Source: Pelagicoccus sp. SDUM812003
Lineage (GTDB): Bacteria > Verrucomicrobiota > Verrucomicrobiia > Opitutales > Opitutaceae
Direction of reading: 5' to 3'
Assembly: GCF_031127815.1 (NCBI RefSeq)
Contig: NZ_JARXHY010000005.1
Span: forward strand, 62,001-126,000
Length of the DNA: 64,000 nt
In this document: in pieces, positions 45,815 through 54,130 of the stretch
How the letters are laid out: every line of letters starts with the position of its first letter
How positions within the stretch are numbered: position 1 is the stretch's first letter
Program-made: the position numbers and the translations under genes
Notes under the pieces: model-generated
What the model saw: the letters and a program-made list of their open reading frames with translations, nothing else
Database searches by the model: none
Told to the model about the DNA's origin: nothing

Positions 45815-47710
45815 CTAAAACTTGAAACGAACGCCAGCCTTGTAGTTGGCGCCTGCGGTTTGGTAGCCCGCGATCTCCTGGTACTCCTCGTCGAAGAGAT
45901 TGCCAATGCGCATCCAGAGTTCGCTCTGCTCGTTGAGCTCATAGCGGGCCGCCAGATTCACTACGTTGTATCCCACGTTCTTTTGCCCCGTGGCGCGACC
46001 GCCGCTGCTAGAGTACTGGCTGGAGACGAACAACGCGTCCGCGTTGATGCTCAACTTGCCATCCATGCCGATCCAATGTCCTCCCAAGGACACGATGTTT
46101 CGCGGTACTCGCAAGGCTTCCACTCCGCCTTCTTCCGCATCGCTGTAGGTATGGGACGCATGCACTCTCAGGTCTTCGGATACGTGGTAGCGAGCGCTGG
46201 TCTCGATGCCCTTGCTTTGGTATTCTCCTACATTCTGATACACGCCGTTCCAATTGATCTTGTCCGTGATGTCGTATCCGAAGATGGAGCTCGAAAGGAA
46301 AACGCGTCCGTCTACGAAGGTCTTCTCGATACCGAGATCCCAGCCTTCACCCGTCTCCGGGTTCAAGTCCGGATTTCCATAAAACCCGTTGTACAGCTGA
46401 TAGAACGACGGGGCTTGAAAGGAGGTGCCATACGAGCCGCGAAGCCGCGCATCCACCGGATCGATACGATAGCTGAACGTCGCGCGATAGGTCGTTTCCG
46501 TACCGTAGGCGCTGTTGTCATCGTAGCGGGCGCCCAGCGTCACGTCGAGATCTTCGCTCGCCGAAATGACGTTTTCCATGAAGACCGAGGTGTCGTCGCG
46601 ATCGCCAACGTCGCTGCGATTGTCTTCGATCTCATGCTCGGCTCCAGCGACGAATCGCCAGTTCTCGCTCATCTGTACAGTGTTCTGCCACTCGATCTGA
46701 TAGCGATCTCCATTGGAGAAATAGCGGTCGTCGGTGGCCGCGTTGTTGTCGTCGGAAACCGACATGTAGTTGACATTTGAGTACGCAACGCTGGCCACGC
46801 TCGTCCAGTTATCGTTGACGCGAAAATCGGTCCCCGCCTTGGCGAAGGTCGTCTCGTTTATGGCGTAGTTGTCGCTCTTGGGTTCACCCCAGACCCATGA
46901 CGGATCCCCTGGATCGAATTCGGAATAGGCGTCGGAGTAGTATGCGGAAAAGAAAACGCGAGCGTCATTCGGCAGGTTGTACTCCAAGGCGGAGGACAGC
47001 GCCTTGTTGTCGTAGGAGTCTTCATCCGCCCAAGCCGGTCCGTAGGCGGGATCTTGGGCAGAGAAGCCTTCAGATTCGTAGATCATGCCATCCACCGACC
47101 ACTTCAACGGTCCGGACGAGCCGCTGTGACCAAGGCTGTATTCATAGGTATCATACGATCCATAGGCGATACCAGCGCGTGCGCCGCGCATATCAGGACT
47201 CAGCGTATCGATAGCGATCACCCCTGCCAAGGCATCCGCCCCGTAAAGCGAGCTTTGAGCCCCCTTTAGGATTTCCACGCGGGAGGTCGCCCCGGTGAAA
47301 AGGTTGCCAAGATTGATCATTTGACCGGAAGCGGGATTGCTGACTTCGATGCCGTTGAGCAGCACCGTCGGGCGATTCCCGCTCAAGCCGCGCGTGGTCA
47401 TGCCGAAGGAGCCGCCGGGGCCGCCGTTGTTGCGGAGATAGAAGCCTGGGATCGCGCGCAGGCTATCGGAGAGGAAAGTGGCCTCATTCGCTCCGAGCTC
47501 AAAGTCGTCTAGCACGATGACGGAGCTTCCGACTTGTTGAATGGGCAGTTCCATGCGGCTGGCCACCGCTACCACGGCGTCGAGCTCGTGATAGCCGAGA
47601 TCCGCTTCTTCCTGAGAACGCGCAGGAGCAACGAAGCTGGCAACGCCAATACCCAGCGCCAAAGCGGCGTGGCTATTCTTTCGGTTTATGTAGTTAGATA
47701 GTGGTTTCAT
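45815..47710 (-). CDS. btuB: TonB-dependent cobalamin receptor
   Basis: 631 residues; outer membrane receptor that brings corrinoids into the periplasm. A signal peptide ends near residue 32 (ARS-QEE), a TonB-box-like stretch LDAVVAVAS follows, then the plug (about 50-170: SLRAIPGFYLRNNGG, TTRGLSGNRPTVLLNG, RVEILKGAQSSLYGADALAGVI) and a 22-strand-type barrel ending NYKAGVRFKF with a terminal Phe. Its length, ~630, is close to E. coli BtuB (~610). Substrate assignment rests on the B12 riboswitch directly upstream and the btuFCD-cbiZ genes downstream. Confidence 0.94.
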   Translation of the reverse strand: MKPLSNYINRKNSHAALALGIGVASFVAPARSQEEADLGYHELDAVVAVASRMELPIQQVGSSVIVLDDFELGANEATFLSDSLRAIPGFYLRNNGGPGGSFGMTTRGLSGNRPTVLLNGIEVSNPASGQMINLGNLFTGATSRVEILKGAQSSLYGADALAGVIAIDTLSPDMRGARAGIAYGSYDTYEYSLGHSGSSGPLKWSVDGMIYESEGFSAQDPAYGPAWADEDSYDNKALSSALEYNLPNDARVFFSAYYSDAYSEFDPGDPSWVWGEPKSDNYAINETTFAKAGTDFRVNDNWTSVASVAYSNVNYMSVSDDNNAATDDRYFSNGDRYQIEWQNTVQMSENWRFVAGAEHEIEDNRSDVGDRDDTSVFMENVISASEDLDVTLGARYDDNSAYGTETTYRATFSYRIDPVDARLRGSYGTSFQAPSFYQLYNGFYGNPDLNPETGEGWDLGIEKTFVDGRVFLSSSIFGYDITDKINWNGVYQNVGEYQSKGIETSARYHVSEDLRVHASHTYSDAEEGGVEALRVPRNIVSLGGHWIGMDGKLSINADALFVSSQYSSSGGRATGQKNVGYNVVNLAARYELNEQSELWMRIGNLFDEEYQEIAGYQTAGANYKAGVRFKF

Positions 47711-47716
47711 TGAGTA

Positions 47717-47758
47717 CGATGTCTAAGACGTCCCTCTCTCAAGAAAGGGCCGACATCG
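47717..47758 (-). promoter_or_regulatory. Hairpin at the btuB start, likely riboswitch expression platform
   Basis: On the minus strand CGATGTC pairs with GACATCG (outer arms 47752-47758 and 47717-47723), and inside it CCCTTTCT TG AGAGAGGG forms a second stem. The structure ends 7 bases before the btuB ATG and would sequester the translation start. A GAGGGA purine stretch lies inside the stem, 20 bases from the ATG. No U tract, so control of translation rather than transcription is suggested. Confidence 0.5.
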
Positions 47759-47902
47759 CACCGTAATGTAAAACCGACTACAAACGGCGATCGAAGTGAC
47801 TTCGAGCCGTAGGACAGGTTTCGCAAACGCTGGTCTCTCTTTGCCTTCTTGTTCGAGCGACAAGGGAAGCGCCTCCACGCGCTGTGCGTTTCGGCCGGGC
47901 AA

Positions 47903-48073
47903 GATTCGTAGGCAGCGGTCGGACTCCAAGTTTTCATCTCCATCGGAGGAGAAACCTCACCCTATCTCGGCGTGCCGAGACTCGAGAATTTACCATCTTT
48001 CTCGAACGGGGTCGTTACTTGATACCGTAGCGCGACTGTCGCCGGTTCTCACGGCGTTTCCTGTCTGCGAATC
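47903..48073 (-). ncRNA. Cobalamin riboswitch
   Basis: On the minus strand GATTCG at 48068-48073 pairs with CGAATC at 47903-47908 to close the element. After the 5' arm comes the conserved core ACAGGAAACGCCGTG, AGAACCGGCGACAGTCGCGC, and near the 3' end the B12 box GAGTCCGACCGCTGCC (47911-47926), which fits the consensus rAGYCMGgAgaCCkGCC with one base missing. Between them are two hairpins, including TCTCGGCACGCCGAGA. The length, 171 nt, is normal. It lies 193 bases upstream of btuB and should reduce expression of the whole uptake/salvage operon when B12 is plentiful. The region between cbiB and btuB (47711-48198) holds nothing else that I can support. Confidence 0.9.
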
Positions 48074-48141
48074 AGTTTCGATCTAAAAAGAACAGCCCCG
48101 ATAAGGCCGATTCTTCGAGGCTTAGCAAGTCAATTACGTAC

Positions 48142-48170
48142 AGTTTAGTATTCGATTTGAATTGGTTCAA
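48142..48170 (-). promoter_or_regulatory. Candidate promoter of the btuB operon
   Basis: On the minus strand TTGAAC (48165-48170) and TAAACT (48142-48147) are separated by 17 bases. Transcription would begin about 60 bases before the riboswitch. A weak hairpin ending TTCTTTTT at about 48090-48117 could be the cbiB terminator instead, in which case the true promoter would be closer to the riboswitch. Confidence 0.35.
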
Positions 48171-48198
48171 GGGACACGTCGCCTCCGTCTGCGAAGAG

Positions 48199-49140
48199 CT
48201 AGGCTGAAAACAGGGCCATAGCTCCCCAATAGAGCGCCGCCAGAGCGAGCACCTTCAGGTAGGCCCGCCCCATCACCTCTGTGAGCCGGCGGATGTCGTC
48301 CCGGTTGGGCTGGCGAGCGCCTTTATTCATCTCCTTAGTCTGCACCAGTTTGCCGCCTTCGTACATGCGCCCTCCGATGACCACCCCGAGGGTTTTGGCC
48401 ATAGCAGCCTCCGGCCAGCCGGCGTTGAAGCTCGGGTGCAGGTTGGCGTCCTCTCGCAATCGAGGGGCCTGGGCAATCAGCTTGAACGGCAGGATGGCCA
48501 GGCAACAGAGCCGGGCGGGGATAAAATTCAGGGCGTCGTCGATACGGGCCGAAACCTTGCCGACCTTTTCGTAGCGCTCCGTTCGGTGCCCTACGATGGC
48601 GTCCATGGTATTCGAAATCCGGTAGATCAGGAAACCGAGCGGCCCCAGCAAAGCTCCCCAGAACAATGGAGCGATCACCGCGTCGCTGAGGTTTTCCGCA
48701 CCGCTTTCCACTGCGGCACGGCAAACGTCGTCCTCCTGCATGCGGTCCGTATCCCGGCCCACTATCCAAGAAACGCGGGATCGTCCCTCCTCCAAACTGC
48801 GTCCCAAGGCGTCCTTGACCGCCAGCACATGCCTCACCAGATCGCGATAGGCGACGCATTGGAAAACGATCAGTCCATCGAACGCGATGCGCGCCCACGC
48901 GCTCCACGAACCGAGCCAGCTCGCCACGAACCAGTACACGTTTACCACCACCGCCGCCACCAGGAGCCACAGCAGCAAGCCGCCTAGGACGCTGCGGCCA
49001 AGAAGGCGCGTCGCCAGCTTCTCGAAGACTTCGCTCAGCCAGCCGACCAAGCGCACGATGTGGGGCATCCCGCGCGGATCTCCCAGGAGGAAGTCCAGCA
49101 GCAATCCGATACAAATGGAAACGATCAGGTAGGTCGACAT
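48199..49140 (-). CDS. cbiB: Adenosylcobinamide-phosphate synthase
   Basis: 313 residues with several TM helices. It joins adenosylcobyric acid to (R)-1-amino-2-propanol phosphate (or ethanolamine phosphate), the step that follows CbiZ or CobQ. Family features: LLDFLLGDPRGMPHIVRLVGW at the start, ESGAENLSDAVIAPLFWGAL, YRISNTMDAIVGHR, RIDDALNFIPAR and SFNAGWPEAAMA. It precedes the riboswitch, so it is not under the same leader as btuB although it points the same way. Also called CobD in some genomes. 80 bases separate it from the GH43 gene, with a CGATAAG/CTTATCG dyad at 49181-49196. Confidence 0.94.
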   Translation of the reverse strand: MSTYLIVSICIGLLLDFLLGDPRGMPHIVRLVGWLSEVFEKLATRLLGRSVLGGLLLWLLVAAVVVNVYWFVASWLGSWSAWARIAFDGLIVFQCVAYRDLVRHVLAVKDALGRSLEEGRSRVSWIVGRDTDRMQEDDVCRAAVESGAENLSDAVIAPLFWGALLGPLGFLIYRISNTMDAIVGHRTERYEKVGKVSARIDDALNFIPARLCCLAILPFKLIAQAPRLREDANLHPSFNAGWPEAAMAKTLGVVIGGRMYEGGKLVQTKEMNKGARQPNRDDIRRLTEVMGRAYLKVLALAALYWGAMALFSA

Positions 49141-49220
49141 TGCATCGAACTACTTAATCGCCTCAGCGTAAGCTACAAGACGATAAGTGCTTATCGATGG
49201 GCGTGGCTCTCCGGCGCCTC

Positions 49221-50903
49221 CTAGAGCTCCAGTCGGGCGTAGGGTCCGAACATGGCCCCGATGAAGCCCCAGGCTCTGGTTGTGGTGAGGACGGTCGCGT
49301 CTTCGTTCTCGACGATCACACGTCGCTCGCCGTTTGGAAGAACCACATAGAAATCGACCTCCGAAGTCTCGGCCGACATGCCGAGGGTCACCCATCGCTC
49401 CGACTCCAGACCGCTCAAAACGGTTTCTGCGACCACTTGCGCCGCTCCTCCGTCGGCCTTTTCCAAAAACGCCACCAGCTCGTCGCCCACGGTTTTCACC
49501 CCGAAGTAGAAATAGTAGTCCTCGCGGATGAACGCGCCGATGCCAGCGGAAACGTCAGCGTCCGGAACGCTGAGACGGGTCTGCGCATCGTAGCTGCTAT
49601 GCTGCTGCCGCCGCGAGAGGAACGACGGGTTTTCCAACTCGCTCAAGCTATGCACCTGCGGCTGGATGAGCAGCTCGCCTTTCTCGTTGTCGACGCTGGC
49701 CCAATTGCCTTTCGGCGTGCGAAGGAAAACCCATTCGTATCCAAGGGTTGGATTCAGAAAATCGTCTTTCCAGGCGAAATTTCCGGTGGTGGGTTGCGAA
49801 GCTTCGTCCGAAGCGGGAAGATCGGGTTTCGGCAAGGTCCAAGGAATCTCCTCTCCCTGCTCCAGGAAAATGGGCCAGCCATCGTCCGTCCACTCGATGG
49901 GCAGCAGATAGGTCTCGCGTCCAGTGTTGTAGAAACCGCCTTCATAGGGACGGATGGCCAGGAACGTGGCCCACCAGTCGCCATTGGGCAGCTCCAGAAA
50001 ATCGGCGTGTCCCGCCGCCACGATGGGATTTTCGCGATCCGCGGGAAGATCGCGCTGCGTGAGGATAGGATTGTTTTCCCAGGGAATCCATTCCCCATCC
50101 ATGCTCTCGGCCCGGAAGATGACCTGGGAGTGGTTCACGCTGGTGCCGCCCTCGGCGCAGGTCAGGTAGTACCAACCGTCCTTCTTGAAAACGTGCGGCG
50201 CTTCGATCCAAACCGGCTGCTCGGAGAGATCCACGCCTCCATTGATGATGATCTCCCCCTCGCCTATCGGCTGATTGGTTTCCAGATCGATCTCCCAAAG
50301 CCACACCGCTCGGTGTCCCTCGTAGAGGCTCTTGTTTTCCGGCGGAGGACCGTTGTGGGTGATGTAGACCCGGCCATCGTCGTCGAAAAAGAACGACGGG
50401 TCGATTCCGTTGATCCAGGGGAGCAGCTTGGGCTCCGACCAGGGCCCGGCAGGATCCGTCGCGGTCAGATAGAAGTTGTTGATCCCGTCGACGTCGGTCA
50501 CGATCAGGTAGAAGTTCCCGTCGTGATGGCGGATGGTTGGAGCGAAAATGTTTCGCGACGCCCGAAGACCGCTCGCGTCGAGCTGGCTGGGGCGATCCAG
50601 AGCATGCCCGATTTGGGTCCAGTTCACGAGGTCGACGCTGTGAAAGATCGGCAAACCGGGGAAAAAGCCGAAGGTCGAGGTGACGAGATAGAAATCGTTG
50701 CCGACTCGGCAGGAGCTTGGATCCGGGTAGAATCCGGCAAGGATCGGGTTCTGGAAGTGCCCTGGCGGCACCTCCGCCTCGAAAATGGCGTCGTTTCCTT
50801 GATAGCTGAACCAGTCGAAAGCGACCGGGTCTGGGGCGGAATAAGCGGAACCTGCAAAAGCAAGTCCCGCGATCAGTGCGAGAGAACTCTTTGGAGCGAA
50901 CAT
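49221..50903 (-). CDS. Glycoside hydrolase family 43 (beta-xylosidase/arabinofuranosidase type)
   Basis: 560 residues with a signal peptide (cleavage near AYS-APD, residue 23). The five-bladed GH43 propeller (about 45-335) shows the catalytic base Asp in FYPDPSS, the pKa-tuning Asp in GIDPSFF and the catalytic acid Glu in WIEAPHVFK. The C-terminal ~200 residues (from about WKDDFLNPTLGYEWVF) are the concanavalin-like jelly roll often attached to GH43 xylosidases. It would release xylose or arabinose from xylan side chains or oligomers in the periplasm. It is divergent from the GH115 glucuronidase with LacI-type operators between them. Confidence 0.94.
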   Translation of the reverse strand: MFAPKSSLALIAGLAFAGSAYSAPDPVAFDWFSYQGNDAIFEAEVPPGHFQNPILAGFYPDPSSCRVGNDFYLVTSTFGFFPGLPIFHSVDLVNWTQIGHALDRPSQLDASGLRASRNIFAPTIRHHDGNFYLIVTDVDGINNFYLTATDPAGPWSEPKLLPWINGIDPSFFFDDDGRVYITHNGPPPENKSLYEGHRAVWLWEIDLETNQPIGEGEIIINGGVDLSEQPVWIEAPHVFKKDGWYYLTCAEGGTSVNHSQVIFRAESMDGEWIPWENNPILTQRDLPADRENPIVAAGHADFLELPNGDWWATFLAIRPYEGGFYNTGRETYLLPIEWTDDGWPIFLEQGEEIPWTLPKPDLPASDEASQPTTGNFAWKDDFLNPTLGYEWVFLRTPKGNWASVDNEKGELLIQPQVHSLSELENPSFLSRRQQHSSYDAQTRLSVPDADVSAGIGAFIREDYYFYFGVKTVGDELVAFLEKADGGAAQVVAETVLSGLESERWVTLGMSAETSEVDFYVVLPNGERRVIVENEDATVLTTTRAWGFIGAMFGPYARLEL

Positions 50904-50954
50904 GATGGTGATACGAAAATTCGGTTTCTACCGCTTGATGAAATCGCGGACTGC

Positions 50955-51017
50955 GTAAACCTCTACCCATACAGCCTATTCGGAAAGATGCAGCGACCGG
51001 AACGGGTAAACGTTTAC
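50955..51017. promoter_or_regulatory. Two LacI-family operator candidates between GH43 and GH115
   Basis: GTAAACGTTTAC at 51006-51017 is a perfect 12-bp palindrome with the central CG of LacI/GalR operators. GTAAACCTCTAC at 50955-50966 matches it at 10 of 12 positions. They are 51 bp apart, about five DNA turns, so one tetramer or two dimers on one face could control both divergent genes. The regulator gene is not in the window. Confidence 0.7.
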
Positions 51018-51146
51018 ATCCTTAACCCTGTCTGAGCTCGATTTCAAAGCGCATCCTAATCTCTCGGTCGCAAACCGTTGAGACCTCGCGAACCCCTCGA
51101 GGTTCGCTCCCTCACCCCAGACCTCATTTTCACAATCGCACATGCT

Positions 51147-54050
51147 ATGACCAAACCAAATCGCCTTTCACCCTTCCGTCGTTGGATCCGGGGAGCGAGC
51201 GCCCTGATGATCGCGCTTGTATCCACTTTCACAGGATACTCCCTCGGAGAGGAAGCCTACGTGGAAACGAACGATTCGCCCGGGGCCCTCGCTCTGGCAT
51301 CCGATGGCAAACTCGCGACGCTCTACGTGGACGAAAACGATCACTGGGGCCTGGCGCGAGCGGTAGAGGATCTTCAGGCCGACTTCGGCCGCGTGACCGG
51401 CGTCGAACCGAGGTTGCTCAGAACTCCCAAAGGCATCGGCCCCAACGCGGTCATCGTAGGCACTTTGGGCAAGTCTCAGCTGATCGACCAGCTGGTCGCC
51501 GACGGAAAGATCGACCCAAGCGGCATCGCCGACACTTGGGAGGGGTACCACATCGAGCTGGTGGAGAAGCCGATCGATGGAGTCAAGCAGGCCTTGGTCA
51601 TCGCGGGCAGCGACAAGCGCGGGGCCATCTTCGGAGTCTACGACTTGTCGGAACAAATCGGCGTTTCCCCCTGGTACTGGTGGGCAGACGTGCCTGCAAA
51701 GGAATCGGATACGCTCTTCATCAAGCCAGGCACCCGCATACAGGACGCCCCAAAGGTCAAGTATCGCGGCATCTTCCTCAACGACGAAGCCCCGGCCCTG
51801 TCTGGCTGGGTGCATGAAAACTACGGCAACTTCCCGCACGAGTTCTATGTTCATGTATTCGAACTGCTGCTACGCCTGAAATCGAATTTCCTCTGGCCGG
51901 CCATGTGGAACAACGCCTTCGCCGACGACGATCCTCAAAACATGATCCTCGCCCATGAGTACGGCATCGTCATGAGCACCTCCCATCACGAGCCCATGAT
52001 GCGCGCTGACAAGGAATGGGATCGCTATGGCGAAGGGCCTTGGGACTACGCCCGAAATCCAGATCGTTTGGACGAATTCTGGAGAGAGGGAGCCGAGCGC
52101 AACAAGCCCTACGACAGCATCTACACCATCGGCATGCGCGGACAGGCCGACACTCCGATGTCGGAAACCGAGGACATCGATTTGCTGGAGAAAATCGTCG
52201 ACGCGCAGAGAGAGATCCTGACCGAAGTGTTCGACGATCGCGACGTCACCGAAGTACCGCAGGTCTGGGCTCTGTACAAGGAAGTCCAGGGCTACTACGA
52301 GAGCGGCATGCGCGTGCCTGACGATGTCATCCTGCTCTGGTGCGACGACAATTGGGGCAACATTCGCCGCCTTCCTACCCCTGAGGAACGCGAACGCGTC
52401 GGCGGCGCCGGCGTGTATTATCATTTCGACTACGTGGGCGGACCGAGATCCTATCGCTGGATAAACGTCACCCAACTAGCCAAGGTTTGGGAGCAGATGA
52501 ATCTGGCCGACAAGTACGAAGCCAACCAGATCTGGCTCACCAACGTGGGCGATCTGAAACCGATGGAATACCCCATCACCTACTTTCTCGACCTCGCCTG
52601 GGACATCGACGATTGGCCGAAGGAACGCATCACCGAGTATCCAACCCTCTTCGCCGAGCGGAACTTCGGTCCCAAATACGCTCAGGAAATCGGAGAGCTG
52701 CTCAGCGGCTACAGCAAGCACAACGCCCGTCGCAAGCCGGAACTGCAAAGCTCGGATACCTACAACCTGCTTCACCACAAGGAGGCGGATCGCATCCTCG
52801 CGGAAGTCGAGGCGATGACTCAGCAGGCGGAAAGCCTCTACGAAAAGATCGATCCGAAGTATCGCGACGCGTTCTTTCAACTCGTGCTGTATCCAACCAA
52901 GGCCAGCGGCGTCATCACCCGTATGTACGTCGCCCAAGGTCTCAATCATCTCTACGCCCAGCAAGGACGGGCTTCCACCAACGAAATGGCGGACAAGGTG
53001 GAAGAGCTCTTCGACCTAAATACGGAACTGGCGGAGATGTATCACAAGGACATCGCAGACGGAAAATGGAATCACATGATGTCGCAACCACGCATTGGAT
53101 ACACTCACTGGAACAATCCGCCCGCTGATACCCTGCCTCCCGTCATGCGAAACCGGCCAGCTCCGGTAGCAGATATGGGCGTCGCAGTGGAGGGTACCGC
53201 CGAAGCGTGGCCACAGGAAGGCGTCTTCTACCGGCTGCCTGAGTTTCACCGCTACGGCGACCAGAATCGCTTCATTGAAGTTTTCAACAAGGGCACTCAG
53301 CCCTTCATGTACACCGCTGAAGCGAGCGAGCCATGGATACAACTCAGCAAAGACGGAGGAAGCGTGAAGGATACCGTGAAGGTATCCGTATCCATCGACT
53401 GGGAACAAGTCCCCGAAGGCACGTCAACCGGCAGCATTCTAGTCCGTGGCACCGGCTGGGGAGGCGCTCGTATCGGCGTTTCCGCTACCAAGCCGGAAGC
53501 GGCCACTCTGACCGGGTTCATCGAGGCCAATGGTTACGTCTCGATCGACGCCGCGAACTTCAGCGATAAGGTCGACGCTCAAGGACTCAGCTGGGAAATC
53601 ATTCCGGACCTTGGCCGCACCGACTCTTCGGTAGCCGTCTTCCCGGTGGGCGACGAAAGCTTCGAGGACCCCTCCGAAGCGCCCTACCTCGAATACGATC
53701 TCACCCTTTTCACCGAGGGCGAAATCTCCATCGAAACGCTTTGGTCCGCCACCTGGCCAATCGCTCCGGGTCGCGGCCTCCGTTTCGCCATCGCCCTGGA
53801 CGACGAGCAGCCGCAAATCGTAGACCTTCACGCCGACCGTGGCCACCATCTGTGGCAGGAGTCCGTACGAAACGGAAACGTTCGCCCGGCCGTCACCGCC
53901 CACACCGTCGAAGACGCTGGTCCGCACACGCTGCGCATCTACATGATCGATCCGGCGAAAACCTTGCAAAAGATCATCATCAACACCGGCGGACTTCAGC
54001 CCAGCTACCTCGGCCCAGAGCAAAGCCTGCACGCCAGCGATCTGAACTAG
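51147..54050 (+). CDS. Glycoside hydrolase family 115 alpha-glucuronidase
   Basis: 967 residues from the ATG at 51147 (MTKPNRLS), followed by a signal sequence (SALMIALVSTFTGYSLG). It removes 4-O-methyl-glucuronic acid from xylan, including internal branches. GH115 stretches: an N-terminal NodB-like/alpha-beta domain to ~185, the barrel with APALSGWVHENYG, NFLWPAMWNNAF, STSHHEPMMRA, LWCDDNWGNIRRLP and VYYHFDYVGGPRSYRWIN, then a helical domain and the C-terminal beta domain (about 795-960). The size matches characterised family members (~950). It pairs functionally with the divergent GH43 and ends at a strong terminator. Confidence 0.95.
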   Translation: MTKPNRLSPFRRWIRGASALMIALVSTFTGYSLGEEAYVETNDSPGALALASDGKLATLYVDENDHWGLARAVEDLQADFGRVTGVEPRLLRTPKGIGPNAVIVGTLGKSQLIDQLVADGKIDPSGIADTWEGYHIELVEKPIDGVKQALVIAGSDKRGAIFGVYDLSEQIGVSPWYWWADVPAKESDTLFIKPGTRIQDAPKVKYRGIFLNDEAPALSGWVHENYGNFPHEFYVHVFELLLRLKSNFLWPAMWNNAFADDDPQNMILAHEYGIVMSTSHHEPMMRADKEWDRYGEGPWDYARNPDRLDEFWREGAERNKPYDSIYTIGMRGQADTPMSETEDIDLLEKIVDAQREILTEVFDDRDVTEVPQVWALYKEVQGYYESGMRVPDDVILLWCDDNWGNIRRLPTPEERERVGGAGVYYHFDYVGGPRSYRWINVTQLAKVWEQMNLADKYEANQIWLTNVGDLKPMEYPITYFLDLAWDIDDWPKERITEYPTLFAERNFGPKYAQEIGELLSGYSKHNARRKPELQSSDTYNLLHHKEADRILAEVEAMTQQAESLYEKIDPKYRDAFFQLVLYPTKASGVITRMYVAQGLNHLYAQQGRASTNEMADKVEELFDLNTELAEMYHKDIADGKWNHMMSQPRIGYTHWNNPPADTLPPVMRNRPAPVADMGVAVEGTAEAWPQEGVFYRLPEFHRYGDQNRFIEVFNKGTQPFMYTAEASEPWIQLSKDGGSVKDTVKVSVSIDWEQVPEGTSTGSILVRGTGWGGARIGVSATKPEAATLTGFIEANGYVSIDAANFSDKVDAQGLSWEIIPDLGRTDSSVAVFPVGDESFEDPSEAPYLEYDLTLFTEGEISIETLWSATWPIAPGRGLRFAIALDDEQPQIVDLHADRGHHLWQESVRNGNVRPAVTAHTVEDAGPHTLRIYMIDPAKTLQKIIINTGGLQPSYLGPEQSLHASDLN

Positions 54051-54075
54051 TTCCACCGCAAGAAAACCCATTTAC

Positions 54076-54108
54076 AGGCGCTTCCCCATCCCGGGAGGCG
54101 CCTTTTTT
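54076..54108 (+). terminator. Rho-independent terminator after GH115
   Basis: AGGCGC-TTCCC and GGGA-G-GCGCCT form a stem with one bulge, followed by six T. Confidence 0.88.
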
Positions 54109-54130
54109 CCGATTCGGGCTAGAGCGAGCG

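Noticed and set aside
47707-47943. 78-codon minus-strand frame between the riboswitch core and btuB
   Set aside because: It starts within the riboswitch 3' part and covers the expression platform; composition and context fit an untranslated leader.
49197-51035. 612-codon open frame on the plus strand over the GH43 gene
   Set aside because: It is the antisense shadow of a clear GH43 protein in GC-rich DNA; its translation has no signal peptide, domain or start context.
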